DNA from: Clarkia xantiana subsp. parviflora
Lineage: Eukaryota > Streptophyta > Magnoliopsida > Myrtales > Onagraceae
Assembly: GCA_036873135.1 (NCBI GenBank)
Contig: JAPTYO010000007.1
Coordinates: forward strand, 18,954,763-19,018,762
Length of the DNA stretch: 64,000 nt
Direction: 5' to 3'
A program made the translations under genes and the position numbers. This document shows, in pieces, positions 1 to 12,687 of the stretch. The notes under the pieces are model-generated. The model did no database searches, had not been told where the DNA came from, and worked only from the letters and a program-made list of their open reading frames with translations. Position 1 is the stretch's first letter. Each line of letters opens with the position of its first letter.

Positions 1-3000
1 ACCAAAATCCCAGGTAATTAATATCATCATTATTATAGATTAAAATAAATATAATGTTCATTATTAAACTAATTAATATCTGATCATGTATCATCAAATG
101 ATAATACTGTAATATCGTATTATATTTTCGGTTTGAGACTGCTGCTAATTTTATTTTTTTTTACAAAAAGAAAAGAATTTATTTATTTTTAAAACAAAGC
201 TTCTACTAGTAGGCCAAGACGGCGCGTTTTCTGACACAGAGATTTTCGTATTATATATCTTTTTTTGGCCATCGCGTTTTTTTCTTCTTTCAAAAATTGA
301 CAAGTGGTTGGCCAAAAAAATTGTCAAGTTCATCATATTTGGCCAAGAAAAAAAACCCCAATTAGGGAAAATGATGAAATTCGGTGCTTAATAATAACTC
401 CAATTGTATAATAATAATAATTATTTAAAAAGTTGAAACTCAATACAGATTGATTGCACTGAATAAGAACATTACACAAAATTAAACTAATGGTTCGATT
501 TGTTATGATACGACAGAATGTTCGTGGGGACGTGGAATGTTGGAGGAAAATCACCCCATGATGGTCTCAACTTGAAGGATTGGCTAATCTCTCCTTCACC
601 CGCCGATATTTATGTTCTTGGGTATGTATTCTATATTGTTCGAAAGTGTGGCACAAGATAATAAAGTTTATTAAAATGAAAGATCTTGCAGATATTATAG
701 CTTCTTGTTTTGGAAGTTGAATAGCATGTGTTGTAGATCCAACTTTGTTAAGAAACCATGTTCTCTTTCAAGTTTCAATCATCATTTTTGTAGCCCATCA
801 AGTTTCAATCATCATTAAAACTCAGTACAGACCCACATACAAGTGAAGTAGTTGATACACAATTAAATATATTCATATAGTGTATATAATAGTGTAGATA
901 AGTGAATTTTAATACCATTCAAATATAAAACTAATACAACATAAAGAGTGATTATGGTCGATTACTTTTGTACACGACACTCGGGTTTTGGTTCTATCAC
1001 TGATTTATAGTGATGAAAAACTAGCTGTCCTAGATAATAGTATTAAGTATAAATATAGTGGTTTCATTTATTTTACCAATAATATCAAAGTACTAATATA
1101 TACATCGATAAAAAAAAAAGAAAAAAAAATATTCTATAGGAACCCTCCCATATGTACTGTTCCAGACTAGATTTGAGTTATTAAGATCCGTGGAAATAAT
1201 TAATTATATAACTAATCATTGTACGGGGCATGTTCATACAACCTAGTTTGGTGTTACATAAATTGTAATTATTCTTTCATTTTTCGAGGTATATTATTAA
1301 AATAATTAATGATGATAACATTATTAATTCTTGATGAATCAGGTTTCAAGAAATTGTTCCTCTCAATGCTGGAAACGTGCTCGGAGCAGAAGACAGCGGA
1401 CCAGCGTCCAAGTGGCTGTCCCTGATTCGTCAAGCCTTGAACAGACCCAACTTGGAGTCGCCATGTCATCATGCCAACGATAACAGGGAATCCACCGTGG
1501 CATCCAGGCTCAGCTTCTCAAACTTGCCCTCTTTGAAAGATGAGCTTGAGAAACAAGACTTTGAGAGAATGGTGAGTCGGAGGCTGAACTCCGGCGAGGA
1601 AAGCTGCTCCCCGAGCCCAATGTCGGGGCAGAAGGGAAGGTTCGAGGGGCCGCCACATCAGCAGCAGCAGTTCCGTCTAGCCGCCAGCAAGCAAATGGTC
1701 GGACTATTCCTTTGCGTTTGGGTAAGGGAGGGGATTCAAAGGCACATTAGCAACTTGAAGGTGTCATGTGTTGGCAGAGGCATTATGGGCTATCTGGGCA
1801 ATAAGGTGAGCTATTTTTATAATTCTGTAAATCATTTACAAAATGTATTATTCTTATATTATGTTGGATACAATTAGGGTTTCTCATTTGGATAAAATTA
1901 GGGTTTTAAACTCAGCGTTCAGGTATTCAAACATGCATGCTCTGATTCTATGTGAAAATTTAAATTAATTAACTATTTGATCAACTCTCCTAAAACCTTA
2001 GAGTAATAGGTAAAGATGTGGTTTAAGTTATATATACTTCAATGTTAATAACAGGAGAAAATAATTTAGGAACCTGTATATGATTTTTTGGGTGATTCTG
2101 GTTACAAATTCAAATGGTAGGTTTCATGTAGTAAATATAAGGACCTTGTAAATACTGGGTAGGATTTGGAAACTTCTAAAATTATAGGGTATCCAAATTC
2201 TGTTAACCTAGATAAACCCTAGAAGAAAGAATGTTAGGTCTAGGAATATTGTGCTTCTAGATCTTACTAGATACTCCGACTGAGAGATAATTTTATGCGT
2301 AGGGTTCGATATCGATAAGCATGACTCTTCATCATACGACATTCTGCTTCGTGTGCACGCATTTGACGTCGGGAGAGAAGGAAGGAGACGAGATCAGAAG
2401 AAATTCCGATGTCACTGAAATACTAAAGAAGACCAAGTTCCCGAAAAATTCGTCATCTAGGGTTTTGGGGCATTCGAATTACCAACCTGAAAGCATTTTG
2501 GATCATGAGTAAGTTTTTTCACCACTCCTTAATTTCCGCATCTTAAACGAAATGTAGTTCAATTTGCTCATCATTTCGTAACTAATGATACAGCAAGGTA
2601 ATTTGGCTCGGTGATCTCAACTATCGCCTCGCATCGACTTGTAGCGACACACACGAGCTGCTGGAAAAGAGTGATTGGCAAAAACTTCTAGAGAAAGATC
2701 AGGTGAAGATTAAGCCTTATGAATCTAATTTTCTCGTTCTCAATCAAGATTATTTGGGTCTCTAATGATCCTTTGCTTTCGCAGCTGAAAAAAGAGCAAC
2801 AAGCGGGTCGGGTATTCAAAGGTTGGGAAGAAGGGAGGATATTATTTGCTCCAACGTATAAATACATTTTCAACTCGGATCGTTACGTTGTTCAGAATGA
2901 AAAGTCTAAAGAAAAACGAAGAACACCGGCATGGTACGTAAAGTCATCTCATCTTTGTCAAATAAACTTCGTCAATGGTTGTTGATGTTTAAATCCAACA

Positions 3001-4227
3001 AGAAAAAGACTTTGAGTTTTAGATTGGATATATAGGATATGATTCCCTTCACATATGGTGGTATTACAATAATTATAATTAATCTGAAAATGAGCACCAT
3101 TTGCGTGTACCTTATATATGTTGATTTGAATTTTTATACATCCCTCATTAATAAAAAAAAATGAAAATGAAAACAGAACATGCATTGTGAAAATGTGGTT
3201 TTTGGCATATGCATATGTTGACTTTGGTATCATATGGTTCTCCCCCATAAATAAACACCCCTGCTTTGTCCATGTCCCATATCTAATGTTTGATGAAGAC
3301 TTTTTAATTAATACGCTCACATTATAATTGGTCATACACATGGTCCACTTGCTTCAAACTATACACTGTCCTTTGTATTTATTGTTTAACACACATATTC
3401 GAGTTGTAACCATCAAGATATTGTTGAATCGAATCTAATTATATTCTAAAATTTTCCTTATTTAATAATCATTAATCTGATAAAGACATGTATATATACA
3501 TTTTTTTTCTGTAGTCTTAAGATATAAAACTTGGCATGGTCCCCATAGATTGTTCATACTATAGTTTAACTAATCCTAGTGTTATTAGTAATTAGCAAGC
3601 AACAGTCGGATATTCTCTTTCTATATATATATATATAATCGTTGTCCCAATAGTAAGTAACCGGGGAGTAGCCGACCATGGTTATTTTATGTGTGTTATT
3701 ATTATTATTATGTTTCCTCTACGTCGGCAGATTAGTAAAGTTAATCAAGAGATTAGTCAATGGGGATTTATTGGGGTATGATGAGGATACAATAAGATAG
3801 ATTCGGCCTTGTTCGTACAAAGTCTCGCATTTCCATGTGTTTTGAGATCTACGACATGTTCCTTGAAATGTTCTTCACGCAATGTCTCACATGAATGATT
3901 CGTTAAATTATCTGGGTTAATGTTTAATTTAATTTAATTTGTCCTTGCAGGTGCGACAGAATATTGTGGAAAGGAGAGGGGTTGAAACAACTATGGTACG
4001 TACGAGGAGAATCGAGATTCTCCGACCACCGACCGGTTTACTCACTCTTCTCGGTTCAAGTTGATTTTGCAAACAAGGACAGAAGTTTCAAGCCTAACCA
4101 CTTTGTCGCCTCCCGAGCGGTCAAAACTCCCACGGCTTCATTGTCGAGTTGCGTGGCGAAGGTCCAAGCGGAGGAGCTCTTGATAACCCGGGTTCACAGT
4201 TGCATCAATTCCACCCCACGGTTCTGA
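1..4227 (+). CDS. Type I inositol polyphosphate 5-phosphatase, 3' part
   Basis: The enzyme removes the 5-phosphate from inositol phosphates and phosphoinositides at the membrane or in the cytosol. Inferred exons: <1-13, 517-621, 1343-1805, 2303-2508, 2594-2702, 2785-2933 and 3951-4227; they join in frame to 439 residues. The start of the protein lies before the window. Visible family marks are FVGTWNVGG near the start of the catalytic domain, [26 protein letters not shown], catalytic motif I WLGDLNYR, motif [14 protein letters not shown] and SDHRPVYS. The tail CINSTPRF is typical of plant type I enzymes. A 60-residue serine-rich stretch (1480-1650) interrupts the domain, as is usual in the plant family. 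The 1-kb intron at 2934-3950 holds only AT-rich DNA. The family is certain; the paralogue is not, so no symbol is given. Confidence 0.93.
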
Positions 4228-5455
4228 AAGTGGTTCAAAAATGCACCTTTATACTATTTATGGGGTGCTTTTGTCGACTCCGTGTTATGGAGGGGTCGAT
4301 TGACATGCATCAAAAGTTGCATTATGCGGAAGATCGGCCAGTCGAGTAAATTCGAGGATCATGGAACACAGGTGCAGAAGCTCGGGTCGAGTTTTTGAAA
4401 AATGTACATATATAAGTTATTGTTATTGTCAAGATATATAGCTTATGACAGTGTATTGGCAAACAAGGCCAATTTCGGTCGAAATTTTGGACAGTTTTAC
4501 TTAAAGCGACCGAAACAGATAGAAATTAAGGTGATATGAAGTAGCATTGTGAAGCTACTGGCTGGGGCTGTATGGTTCATTTTTCATTCATTAGTCTCAT
4601 CAATTTGCTATTTATGTAATCTAGTTCAAATTCTGTGTTATACGGAGAACGTGTTGTGTATTTAGAAATCTATATATTTCAGAAATAGCATAGTTCATTA
4701 CTACAAAGTTCTTATTGAGTACATTTTGCTGTTTTGTCGTTTGACTTGGAAACCACATTAGTGTGTGTTAGCTAAGGTGTAAAGGTGAGGTAATCGAGAT
4801 TGACTCGGATAATATTCCAATTTGAATCGAAAATTTTCGAGTGGAGGTGAGGTTTTTTGATGATCTAGTCGAGCTCGAGCTCATATATATGTATACTCAG
4901 CTCCTACTTGATTGCATGCCTTATCGAGTTTTTCATATATATTTTTATATGTTAGGCTTACAAAAGCCATCTGTAGATCGAGTCGAGGTTGAACTTGGTC
5001 GAACAAACTTCGAATCGGCTTCAAGCCTACAATTACACATCCAAGTTCCAAGCATACTATTCAAGCTTAATTAAGCAGAGTTTGAACGAACTCCAAATCG
5101 AGTTTGAGTTCAGCTTATTAAGTTGAGTCGTGTTTGAGGAATCTAATACTCGAGTCGGCTCATTTACAATAGTAGTGTCATGTCAACTCTATTTAATAGC
5201 GGTAGGTATGCTAATGGAGCAAACTATATTGTTTTCACTCTCTGAATTGAATATTGCTATAAGGGCAAATCGGCGATTTCACTTCTTCCCTGAAACAGAG
5301 ATGTAATAGTATTGCAGGTTTTGATGAGTAAAACAGAACACTATCAAATGTTGGGAGTAAAGTGTTCACACAAATCTGCACGTTCCACACAGAAAATATT
5401 GTTTGTTTCAGTCTCCTACATTACATTACGTCCACAAATCTGGAGCAACAGGGCT
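4228..5455. other. 3' UTR and intergenic DNA between convergent genes
   Basis: The 5-phosphatase (+) and the WAT1-like gene (-) converge here, so this stretch holds both 3' ends. From about 4790 to 5160 it is rich in GAGTCGAGCTCGAG-like words on alternating strands, a pattern common in old non-autonomous plant transposons. I could not define termini or a target duplication. No coding sequence is seen. Confidence 0.5.
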
Positions 5456-8400
5456 CTACTGTTTCATTGTTAAGGCAACATCAACATTGTTAGATGCCGT
5501 ATTGGTTCCATGATTTGAGTTAACCTGTAACTTTTCCGATTCGCTGTCTTCGTTGCTCGAAATGGAAGACGCCAAAGAAGAAGAAGAGATTTCATCCTTG
5601 CTCTTGCCCCATAGAACAAGATATAGACCTCCAATAATGACTATAGCTCCAATAACTCTGTTGCAGAGACATTTTATTTACCATGAAAATTTGGTTGTAA
5701 TATTATAAGTAGCTTCCAAGAACTCAAAATGTGGAAGAAGATTGAGATTGTACCTTCCTAAAACTAATTGCTCGGATAAGACCAAGGAGGCGATAACCGC
5801 AACCATGACCGATGTGAGCGGACTAAAAGCCGTTACGTAAACGGGACCTTTCGCTTTTGTTATAGCCGCTTGGATGTAGTATCCCACTCCGACGCACGCT
5901 ATACCCTGGAAACTATGTTGAATTAGCTACATTGTATTTCCATTGTAAACATGACTTTTACATATTTGGTAGGTATCATAATTTAAATAATTAATAGATC
6001 TTTTCGTATAACATGTTCGATCACTTTTTCTTTTTTTGTGCAACATCTATTTTTTTGTGCAATACGTTTACAAGTTGTACACTTTTGGTGCAACTATTAA
6101 CTCACCGTCAGTTTCAAATATTAAGTATCCGTGTGCAAGTCACGTGACTTCCTCCTAATTTTCAATTTTACTCAAATTAGTTCATACTATTTTCTCAAAC
6201 AAGACACTATTCTTCCGGTCACCATCCAAGACTTCCAGCAACCGCTCAAGTCCGCCAGCCACCCCAAGTCCGCCGGTGACAACAATTGGGGCCAGATGGC
6301 CCAAATCGAAGCCATAAAACTCCAAATCGGAGCTCTATGATTCCAAACAGAGCCACGGATGGCTTCGATTGAGCCATCTATGGCTTTATCAGAGTAAGGG
6401 GCCCTTGATCTGGAGCCCTCTACTATGATTGAGCCACAAATGGTTCATTCAGAGCCCTTTGTGGCTCAATTGGAGTCGGGCCCACCCGGTTTGTAGCCTT
6501 GTGGCTCCGATTGAGCCACAGAGGGTCGATCAGAACCACATGGCTCTGATTTGGGTCATTTGTAGCTCAATCGGAGGTAGGATACTCCAATTGGAGCCTT
6601 CGGCATCGATTAGTGCACTACAAGAAATCTAGCTGTTTTTGAGAGATTTATTCGTAATGGACATATAACCTTATTTGTGAGCGAATTGTGAAAATCCTTT
6701 ACAAATCAACATCAATTTTTTTAGGGAATGAGTCTTAACAAAAAGTTTAGCAAGAAAATTTCTAGAAAATCCCTTATAAAATTTTGAGTTTTGTTAGGAT
6801 TTTCCCTCAAAACATAATAAATCCCTAAAAATTCTTATAATTTGTGAGGGATTTGGTTCCCTTAAAAGAATGTCATCACAATTACTAATTTTCTTGTAGT
6901 GGTGGTTACCGACGGATTTGGGGGTGGCTGACGAACTTGGGTAGTGGTCAGAGGTTTTTGTTAGTGGCTGAAAGAAGAGTAGCTTGCCAAAGAAAATTGT
7001 AGGAACTAAATTGAGAAAAATTAAAAGTTTGGGGGAAGTCACGTGATTTGCATATGGAAAGTTGACGGTTGAAATAGATAGAAAGTTAACGTATGTACAA
7101 AATAAATGTTGCATCAAAATTAAAAGTGGTCAAACATATTGTACTGAAAGACTTATTAATCCTATTTTAAATAGCGTCATCAGATTTAAATACATGTGTT
7201 CTATATGGGATGATATCATGTCAAAAATAATATGTTTAACCAACTTTCTTAAGTTTAAACTTTTAGGTAAAAGTGTACAACACGCTCTGCCTCTGATACA
7301 TACTTAGATTTTAAAGTTTTTTTATACGAGAAGCTTACATTGTAAAGGGCGGCAAAGGAATTAATGTCCCAGTTGATCGACCACGCAGAAGGGTCGTGCC
7401 TCTGCATCATAACGGCGAACACGGCACATTCCACAGTGCTCAACAGGCTGATCCAAGCTGTGAGAGAGAGCTCTGCTGGGTAATCTTTCAGGACTATGGC
7501 CTAATCAACAAAGTAGAAAGGAACCAATAACTTCTATATATACTGTTCTTTATATAGGGCGAGTATTCGAAAAACAAAAATAAGCGACAGGAATCGTTAC
7601 TTGGAAATTGATATATGATGCCCAAAGGAAGTAAGCACCCGATATCATTAGAGCACCTGAAACAATAATCAAACTATAACCCCAATTACTCTACACATTA
7701 ACATGACCTGACATTGAAATATGAAATAAAACTTGGTAAAAATGTGAAATTTTTACTTTCAGAAACTGATCTTAACATATAAAAAGTTTTTTGTTTTTCA
7801 GTAATTTTATATGAGTAATGTGACAAATCATAAAATTTAGATGGAAACTTATTTTTTTTTTTATTTTTTATTTTTAAATATTAGGAAATTGGTTACTTTT
7901 TCACTGAATTACTCGTTTCTAGATAAAGTAAAATATTTCACCGTCACTCTAAGTTTTACAGTTTGTAACATTACCCAAATTTACAAAATCAGTTAGATGG
8001 ATTAAGTCGTGACTAAGAGACATACCCGCGATAGAGTTCCGGTGGGTACTAATTATATCTCCATTACTGCCTTCTTCGCTATGAATTTTCGATCCTATCC
8101 ACGGCAAGGGAACGACCGGGCCTTTCATGAGAGTCATGATCGTAGCTCCGACCACCGTGGTCAAAGTCCCGACCACCTTAATTTGGCTCCAAACATTTTT
8201 TAAATGTACCTCTTCAAGTCTGAATTAATATTAAAAGTTCAAACAAAAAAGAAACTAACCTTCCTGTACCTAATCATGCATATAGAAGGGTCAATACCCA
8301 AATTGCTACTTTTTTTTTTATGAAATTATAATTTTTTATCTGAATTTTGATTTTTTAAAATTGTTTATTCGAACTTTTAAATTTTTAGCAAATTGCTACA

Positions 8401-9429
8401 TTTGTTTCAATTTCAATCATATTAGACAGAAAATGCGTATGTTCCAGCCACGTGGGGCCTTTTCGTGTATATCCAAAATGGATTCTGAAATAAATTGAAA
8501 GGATTGCAGCAAAATACATTCAATTTGTTACTCAAATGTAAGGCACAATTGGTATAGGTCGGATGTACAATTGAGCATTCAATTGAAGGTATTTCTCTGC
8601 AATCATTTCAACTTAAGTCTGATTTCATCTTGGGTACACATGAAAAGACCCCACGTGGTTAGAATTTACTTTTTCTTTTTTAAAGAAAATCAAAACAGAT
8701 GTAGCATTTTGCTCGTAAATTGAAAGTTTGAATAGCCAGTTTAAAAAAATAAAAATTCAGATAACAATTCTAATTATATAAAAGTTGAGGTAGCAATTTG
8801 GTTATTAACCCTATATAGAAACTTCAATGAAAGGGCTGATTAGTAATTTTACTTGAAGAGCCAAGCCAGAAGGAAAGATATCCCCGGTAGAGCGTTTCCC
8901 ATGGCGGCCGCAAAGGTGGCCGATGTATGCTTCATCCCCATGAAGTACAAGTTTCCATTTACAGACCTTAAACCAAATAAAAAAAAAAAAATCTCATCCA
9001 TCAACATAATTGATATTGATTCATAATTATTTGAAAATACATTCATATCACTATACGTACTCTAGTATACTAAGCAGCAAGATTTTGGTGAACATAGCGA
9101 AAGTCATCCTCTCTTGCTTCACATTTCTGTTCCAAACCGTACAAAAAAACATACGAATCAATGTCTTTACTTAACACCTTAAAATTTTAGAACAATTTAG
9201 GAGCTTACTACTTAGAATTAATGGATAAGGCAGAGAAGAGGAACCTGTCGAAAATTAAGGCGAAAGGAGCTATGAGAGCCGTGGCAATAAGATTAGCGTA
9301 GACAAGATAGACGAAGCTGCTCATGCCGTGGTTGAGTGCCGCCATGGAGATGACGTCCATACCCGCGAAAGCCGCGTTGAGTAGAATCACTCCGATCAAT
9401 GGCTTTGATTTTTGGATCATGAATTTCAT
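5456..9429 (-). CDS. WAT1-related protein (UMAMIT/nodulin MtN21, EamA transporter)
   Basis: An integral membrane transporter of the drug/metabolite superfamily; relatives move amino acids or auxin across the plasma or vacuolar membrane. Inferred exons, in order of translation: 9429-9245, 9126-9061, 8966-8853, 8219-8026, 7656-7601, 7500-7339, 5905-5754 and 5657-5456. They sum to 1131 nt and give 376 residues, the usual family length, with every junction in frame at GT-AG. Diagnostic stretches are KPLIGVILLNAAFAGMDV (helix 1), NLYFMGMKHTSATFAAAMGN (first EamA domain), GPVYVTAFSPLTSVMVAVIA and VIGAIVIIGGLYLVLWGK (second EamA domain). The C-terminus is a serine-rich cytosolic tail. Ten membrane helices are expected from the family. 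Introns 3 and 6 are enlarged by transposons described separately. The substrate cannot be told from sequence. Confidence 0.93.
5988..7163. mobile_element. Old Mutator-like foldback element in WAT1 intron 6
   Basis: Long, diverged inverted arms: left 5988-6230 (TTAATAGATCTTTT, later GTGCAAGTCACGTGACTTCC) matches the reverse complement of right 6985-7163 (TTAATAAGTCTTT, GCAAATCACGTGACTTCC). The arms resemble those of the young foldback at 42574-43090. The flanks AATTTAAA and ATTTTAAA look like a decayed target duplication. The interior (6215-6600) is GC-richer, with repeated AGCCACA/TGGCTC words. A CACTA MITE is inserted at 6616-6901. It lies wholly in the intron, so coding is unaffected. The boundaries are approximate. 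Confidence 0.7.
6616..6901. mobile_element. CACTA (En/Spm) MITE, 286 bp
   Basis: It begins CACTACAAGAAAT and ends TTTCTTGTAGTG, the CACTA-superfamily terminal inverted repeat. It is flanked by a perfect 3-bp target duplication GTG (613-615 and 902-904 in the 6-kb range), as expected for CACTA. It has no coding capacity, so it is non-autonomous. It sits inside the older foldback element, which dates it as the later insertion. Confidence 0.9.
8288..8811. mobile_element. Foldback MITE (GGGTTAA class) in WAT1 intron 3
   Basis: The left arm starts GGGTCAATACCCAAATTGCT and the right arm read in reverse starts GGGTTAATAACCAAATTGCT. The arms stay alignable for about 110 bp (both carry a TATCTGAATTTT-like stretch and AGCAAAWTGCTACAT). 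The flanks CATATAGAA and TATATAGAA match at 8 of 9 bases, a Mutator-sized target duplication. It is non-coding. Confidence 0.85.
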
Positions 9430-11048
9430 GATGTTTCTTCTTCTTGGGTTCTTGTTTGTCTCGACAAAGAAGAATGCACGTATCTTGTAATTTCAGCATT
9501 AATTCGACAAAGACTGTACACGTCTGCAGAATTTGGAGCATAAAACATCGTAAGATATATGTAGAGATAGAGAGAGAGAGATAGGAAGCGAATTTGGGGA
9601 GTGGGATTCTCTAAGAAAAAGGTTGCTACTTTCATCACCTTTGCACCACCTAACCGTGCGGTACCTCTCTCACTCATGCTAAGAACCCAACCCATATATT
9701 TATTCTATAATTTATCCGGACTTTTTTTTATTAAAAATAAATTCTTTTCCACAAGATGTTACATTATTTCGAGGGTTAAGAATAAAAACAGTCCAATTTA
9801 TACATCATGATAATTTAAAATATTTATATTCAACGACTTAACTATCAAATTTGTTTATTTCTATTTTTTTTTTTTAAAAAATTGACGGAATAGAAAACAT
9901 GTTTTAAGTATCAAATAAGTCTAAACTATGATCAATAAATATAATACTTTTAAGAAGTAAAAAATAACTTATTTACGGCTAAAATCAGTTGAAAAAAAGT
10001 GGAAAGCAACAAATTTAATAATTGGGATACCAAATATCAGTATTTTAAATTTGAAACATTAAATAGCAACGTAACCTATAGTTGTGACTGATTTTAGATT
10101 TTTAACCCTTATTTTGATATTTTTTTTAATATCGAGATTAGTTAGTTTAAACTTTCAGCCCAGTTATTTCTTCTAACGTTTGATGAGATTCTTTTACTGA
10201 CATGATCTTTACACTTACTTCCAGATTGTAATTAAAATTGGAATGAGTAACTTTATATGATTGAAGAGCAATAACACATAGGATTTCAAATTTTCAATAG
10301 TCTACTTCCTTTTCCACTTCCACACCATGATGATATTTCTGTGTCATAAAAGTGAATAAAACAAAGCTTTTAAAGTTTTGATAATTGAATCCTCCACTTC
10401 CACTACCCAAAAGAAGAAATCATTTTACCTTAGTTGCTACTTAGCCTATTATAGCTATGTCTTTTAAGTAATTTGACCACTTTTCAATTTCTTATAGCTA
10501 GCTTAGCTGACCACCCTTTTCATTCATCTTTGTCAATAGCTAAATTATGGTTCTATAGTAAAATGAATCCGATACGGTAGCCATTAGCTCATTGAGAGGT
10601 CATGTATTATGTGTTGAATCATAATTGACACGCGTTTATAGTAGCACTGGCAATATGTTGAGCATGTAATTTTCTGAATAAAGCTATGCATATTAATTAG
10701 GCAACATGGCCCATTTGGCTAAACTTAGGTTTTGCGTGGAGGACCAATTGCTTTCAATATCACCAAACACATTCTTTTATTAGTGGAAGAATCCCTCAAT
10801 TAAAGAGCATCTCTTCTCGGCAAAAAAAAGACTTTGATCTAGTTGCTTTTAATTCTCTAGCTAGCATCAATTGAAAAGAGTTGGATTAATTAGTCAGTAT
10901 TAAATTGCGTGTTTATTGTACATGCTTCTCTAAGGAAATGCAACCTTGTATGCTTTAGTAGGATATATACACAACTACTTTTATGCTAGCCAAAACAATT
11001 AAACACTACGCGCAAGTTGGAGACTGATCACATGTGTAGCACCTTTTG

Positions 11049-11080
<32 letters not shown>

Positions 11081-11215
11081 GTCATTTATTTTTCATACAT
11101 AAAATCTACATTCTTTAAGCCATACTGAAATTACTGCTATCAAAGTTAATGACTCCAAGTCCAGCGACTCCAAGTCCAGCGACTCCAATCGTACTTTAAC
11201 ATGAGTAAATTAAAA
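9430..11215. other. WAT1-like gene promoter side and intergenic DNA
   Basis: 9430-9700 is the upstream region and probable 5' UTR of the WAT1-like gene. It has a GA-rich tract (about 9560-9585). The rest is AT-rich. It includes an (ATT)n microsatellite at 11050-11080 and a 15-bp unit repeated 2.6 times at 11151-11189 (GACTCCAAGTCCAGC). No gene is seen. Confidence 0.6.
11050..11080. repeat. (ATT)n microsatellite
   Basis: About ten uninterrupted ATT units are read directly from the sequence. Confidence 0.95.
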
Positions 11216-11973
11216 GGGTTAAGAACACAATAGGGGCCTGAATGTTTGCTCATGTTGCCAATTGGGGTCTGAATTGAAAAATGATATTATTAAGGGCCTG
11301 AATTATGAGTTTTGTGTTTTTTCGGGTTTCCGTCCAAATTTTCTGTTAAATGTAACGGAACCACGTGAAAAGACAGAATTACCCTTTTGCAATTATTATA
11401 TAATTTTATCAGTTTAATTAATGAAATGTGAAATGTCTAAAATACCCATGCACACTAATTATGCCCTTAAGGCCACCACGGCTCCGGCCACCACCACCGA
11501 CCACCACCCAGCTCCGGCGACCACCACCCCAGCTCCGGCGACCCAAACCCTCCTCCGGCGACCCAAAAAAGCTCCGATTCGGGGCCACAGAGCTCCGATC
11601 GGAGCTTTTTTGGCTCTGATCGGAGCTATTTTGGGTCGCCGGAGGAGGGTTATGGTCGCCAGAGATGGGGTGGTGGTCGTCGGAGCCGGGTGGTGGTTGC
11701 CGGAGCTGTGGTGGTTTAAAGGGCATTTTCGTCTTTTTAGGTCAAACATGTGAGGGACACACTTTGGTCAAAGGGCATTTTCGGATTTTTAGTTTATTTT
11801 TGGTCACATGCCAAGCATGTGACCACTTTCCGTCACTTCTAACAGAAAAAATAGACGGAGACCTTTCATATAAACATAGCTCAAAATTCAGACCCTTAAT
11901 AATATCATTTTTCAATTCAGACCCCAATTGGCAACATGGGCAAACATTCAGGCCCCTATTGTGTTTTTAACCC
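11216..11973. mobile_element. Foldback MITE (GGGTTAA class), 758 bp
   Basis: It starts GGGTTAAGAACACAATAGG and ends CCTATTGTGTTTTTAACCC. The arms pair over about 110 bp; one example is the word TTGGGGTCTGAATTGAAAAA, which recurs in inverse orientation. It is flanked by a perfect 9-bp target duplication AAATTAAAA (11207-11215 and 11974-11982), which fits Mutator-like elements. The core, 11470-11720, is GC-rich and itself near-palindromic (CCGGCGACCACCACC on one side, GGTGGTGGTCG on the other). Long open frames on both strands here are low-complexity by-products, not genes. Confidence 0.92.
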
Positions 11974-12103
11974 AAATTAAAAAGGGTATATATGAACTTA
12001 CTTTATCAGTATATAAATTTTTATACAAATTGTTTCCAAATATTATTATACTAGTAAAATATCAACTATAATATTTTAGTATATATGCATATATCAAGTA
12101 ATA

Positions 12104-12687
12104 GGGTTAATAATTTATGAAAGGTCTGAATAATAACACATGTTAACCGATGAGGTCTGAAGTTTCAAAAGTTAATATGGAGGATCTGAAGTTTCAATTT
12201 TGTCGAATTTTGGTTTTCCGTCCAAATTTTCTGTCAAATTTAACAGAACCACCTGAAATGTCAGAATTAACCATTTGCAATATTTTAGACAATTTAACAG
12301 TTTAATTAATGGAACACGAAATGACTAAATTAACCATTTCCACTAATTAAAACATATAACATGTGCAAGATCACGCCACCCCGGCTCCGGCCACCGCCAC
12401 CACAGCTCCGGCCCCACCACCGGAGTTTGGGTGGTGGTCGCCGAAGTCGGGGTGGTGGTCGCCGAAGTCGGGGTGGTGGTCGCCGGAGCGGGGGTGGCGG
12501 TGGCCAGAGCCGGGGTGGCGGTGAACGGAGCCGGGGTGGCGGTGAACGGAGCCGTGGTGGCAGTGGCCGGAGCCGTGGTACCCCTTTTTTTTACTTTAAA
12601 AACATTTCCGCCTTTTCATTTCAAGCATATGAGAGACGCACTTTTCATTTCCGCTTTTCATTTCCGCCTTTCATAGATTATTAACCC
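12104..12687. mobile_element. Foldback MITE (GGGTTAA class), GC-rich core
   Basis: It starts GGGTTAATAATTTATGAAAG and ends ATAGATTATTAACCC. The flanks AAGTAATA and AACTAATA differ at one base. The left arm shares TCAAAAGTTAATATGG-like and TCCGTCCAAATTTTCTG-like stretches with the elements at 11216 and 24870. The core 12370-12580 is a run of GGTGGTGGTCGCCGGAG-type repeats. The right arm is shorter than the left. It is non-coding. Confidence 0.8.

Noticed and set aside
1377..1877. A 166-residue stand-alone gene
   Set aside because: It is exon 3 of the 5-phosphatase read through its GTGAGC donor at 1806 into the intron.
4790..5160. GAGCTCGAGCTC-rich stretch as a regulatory element
   Set aside because: The pattern is typical of old transposon debris and no conserved regulatory site could be supported.
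11418..11753. Overlapping open frames of 96-110 residues on both strands
   Set aside because: They lie in the low-complexity palindromic core of a foldback MITE; composition is Pro/Thr/Ala or Gly/Arg with no domain.
12361..12684. 107-residue Gly/Arg-rich frame resembling an RGG protein
   Set aside because: It is a trinucleotide-like repeat within the 12104-12687 element, without splice context or homologous core.
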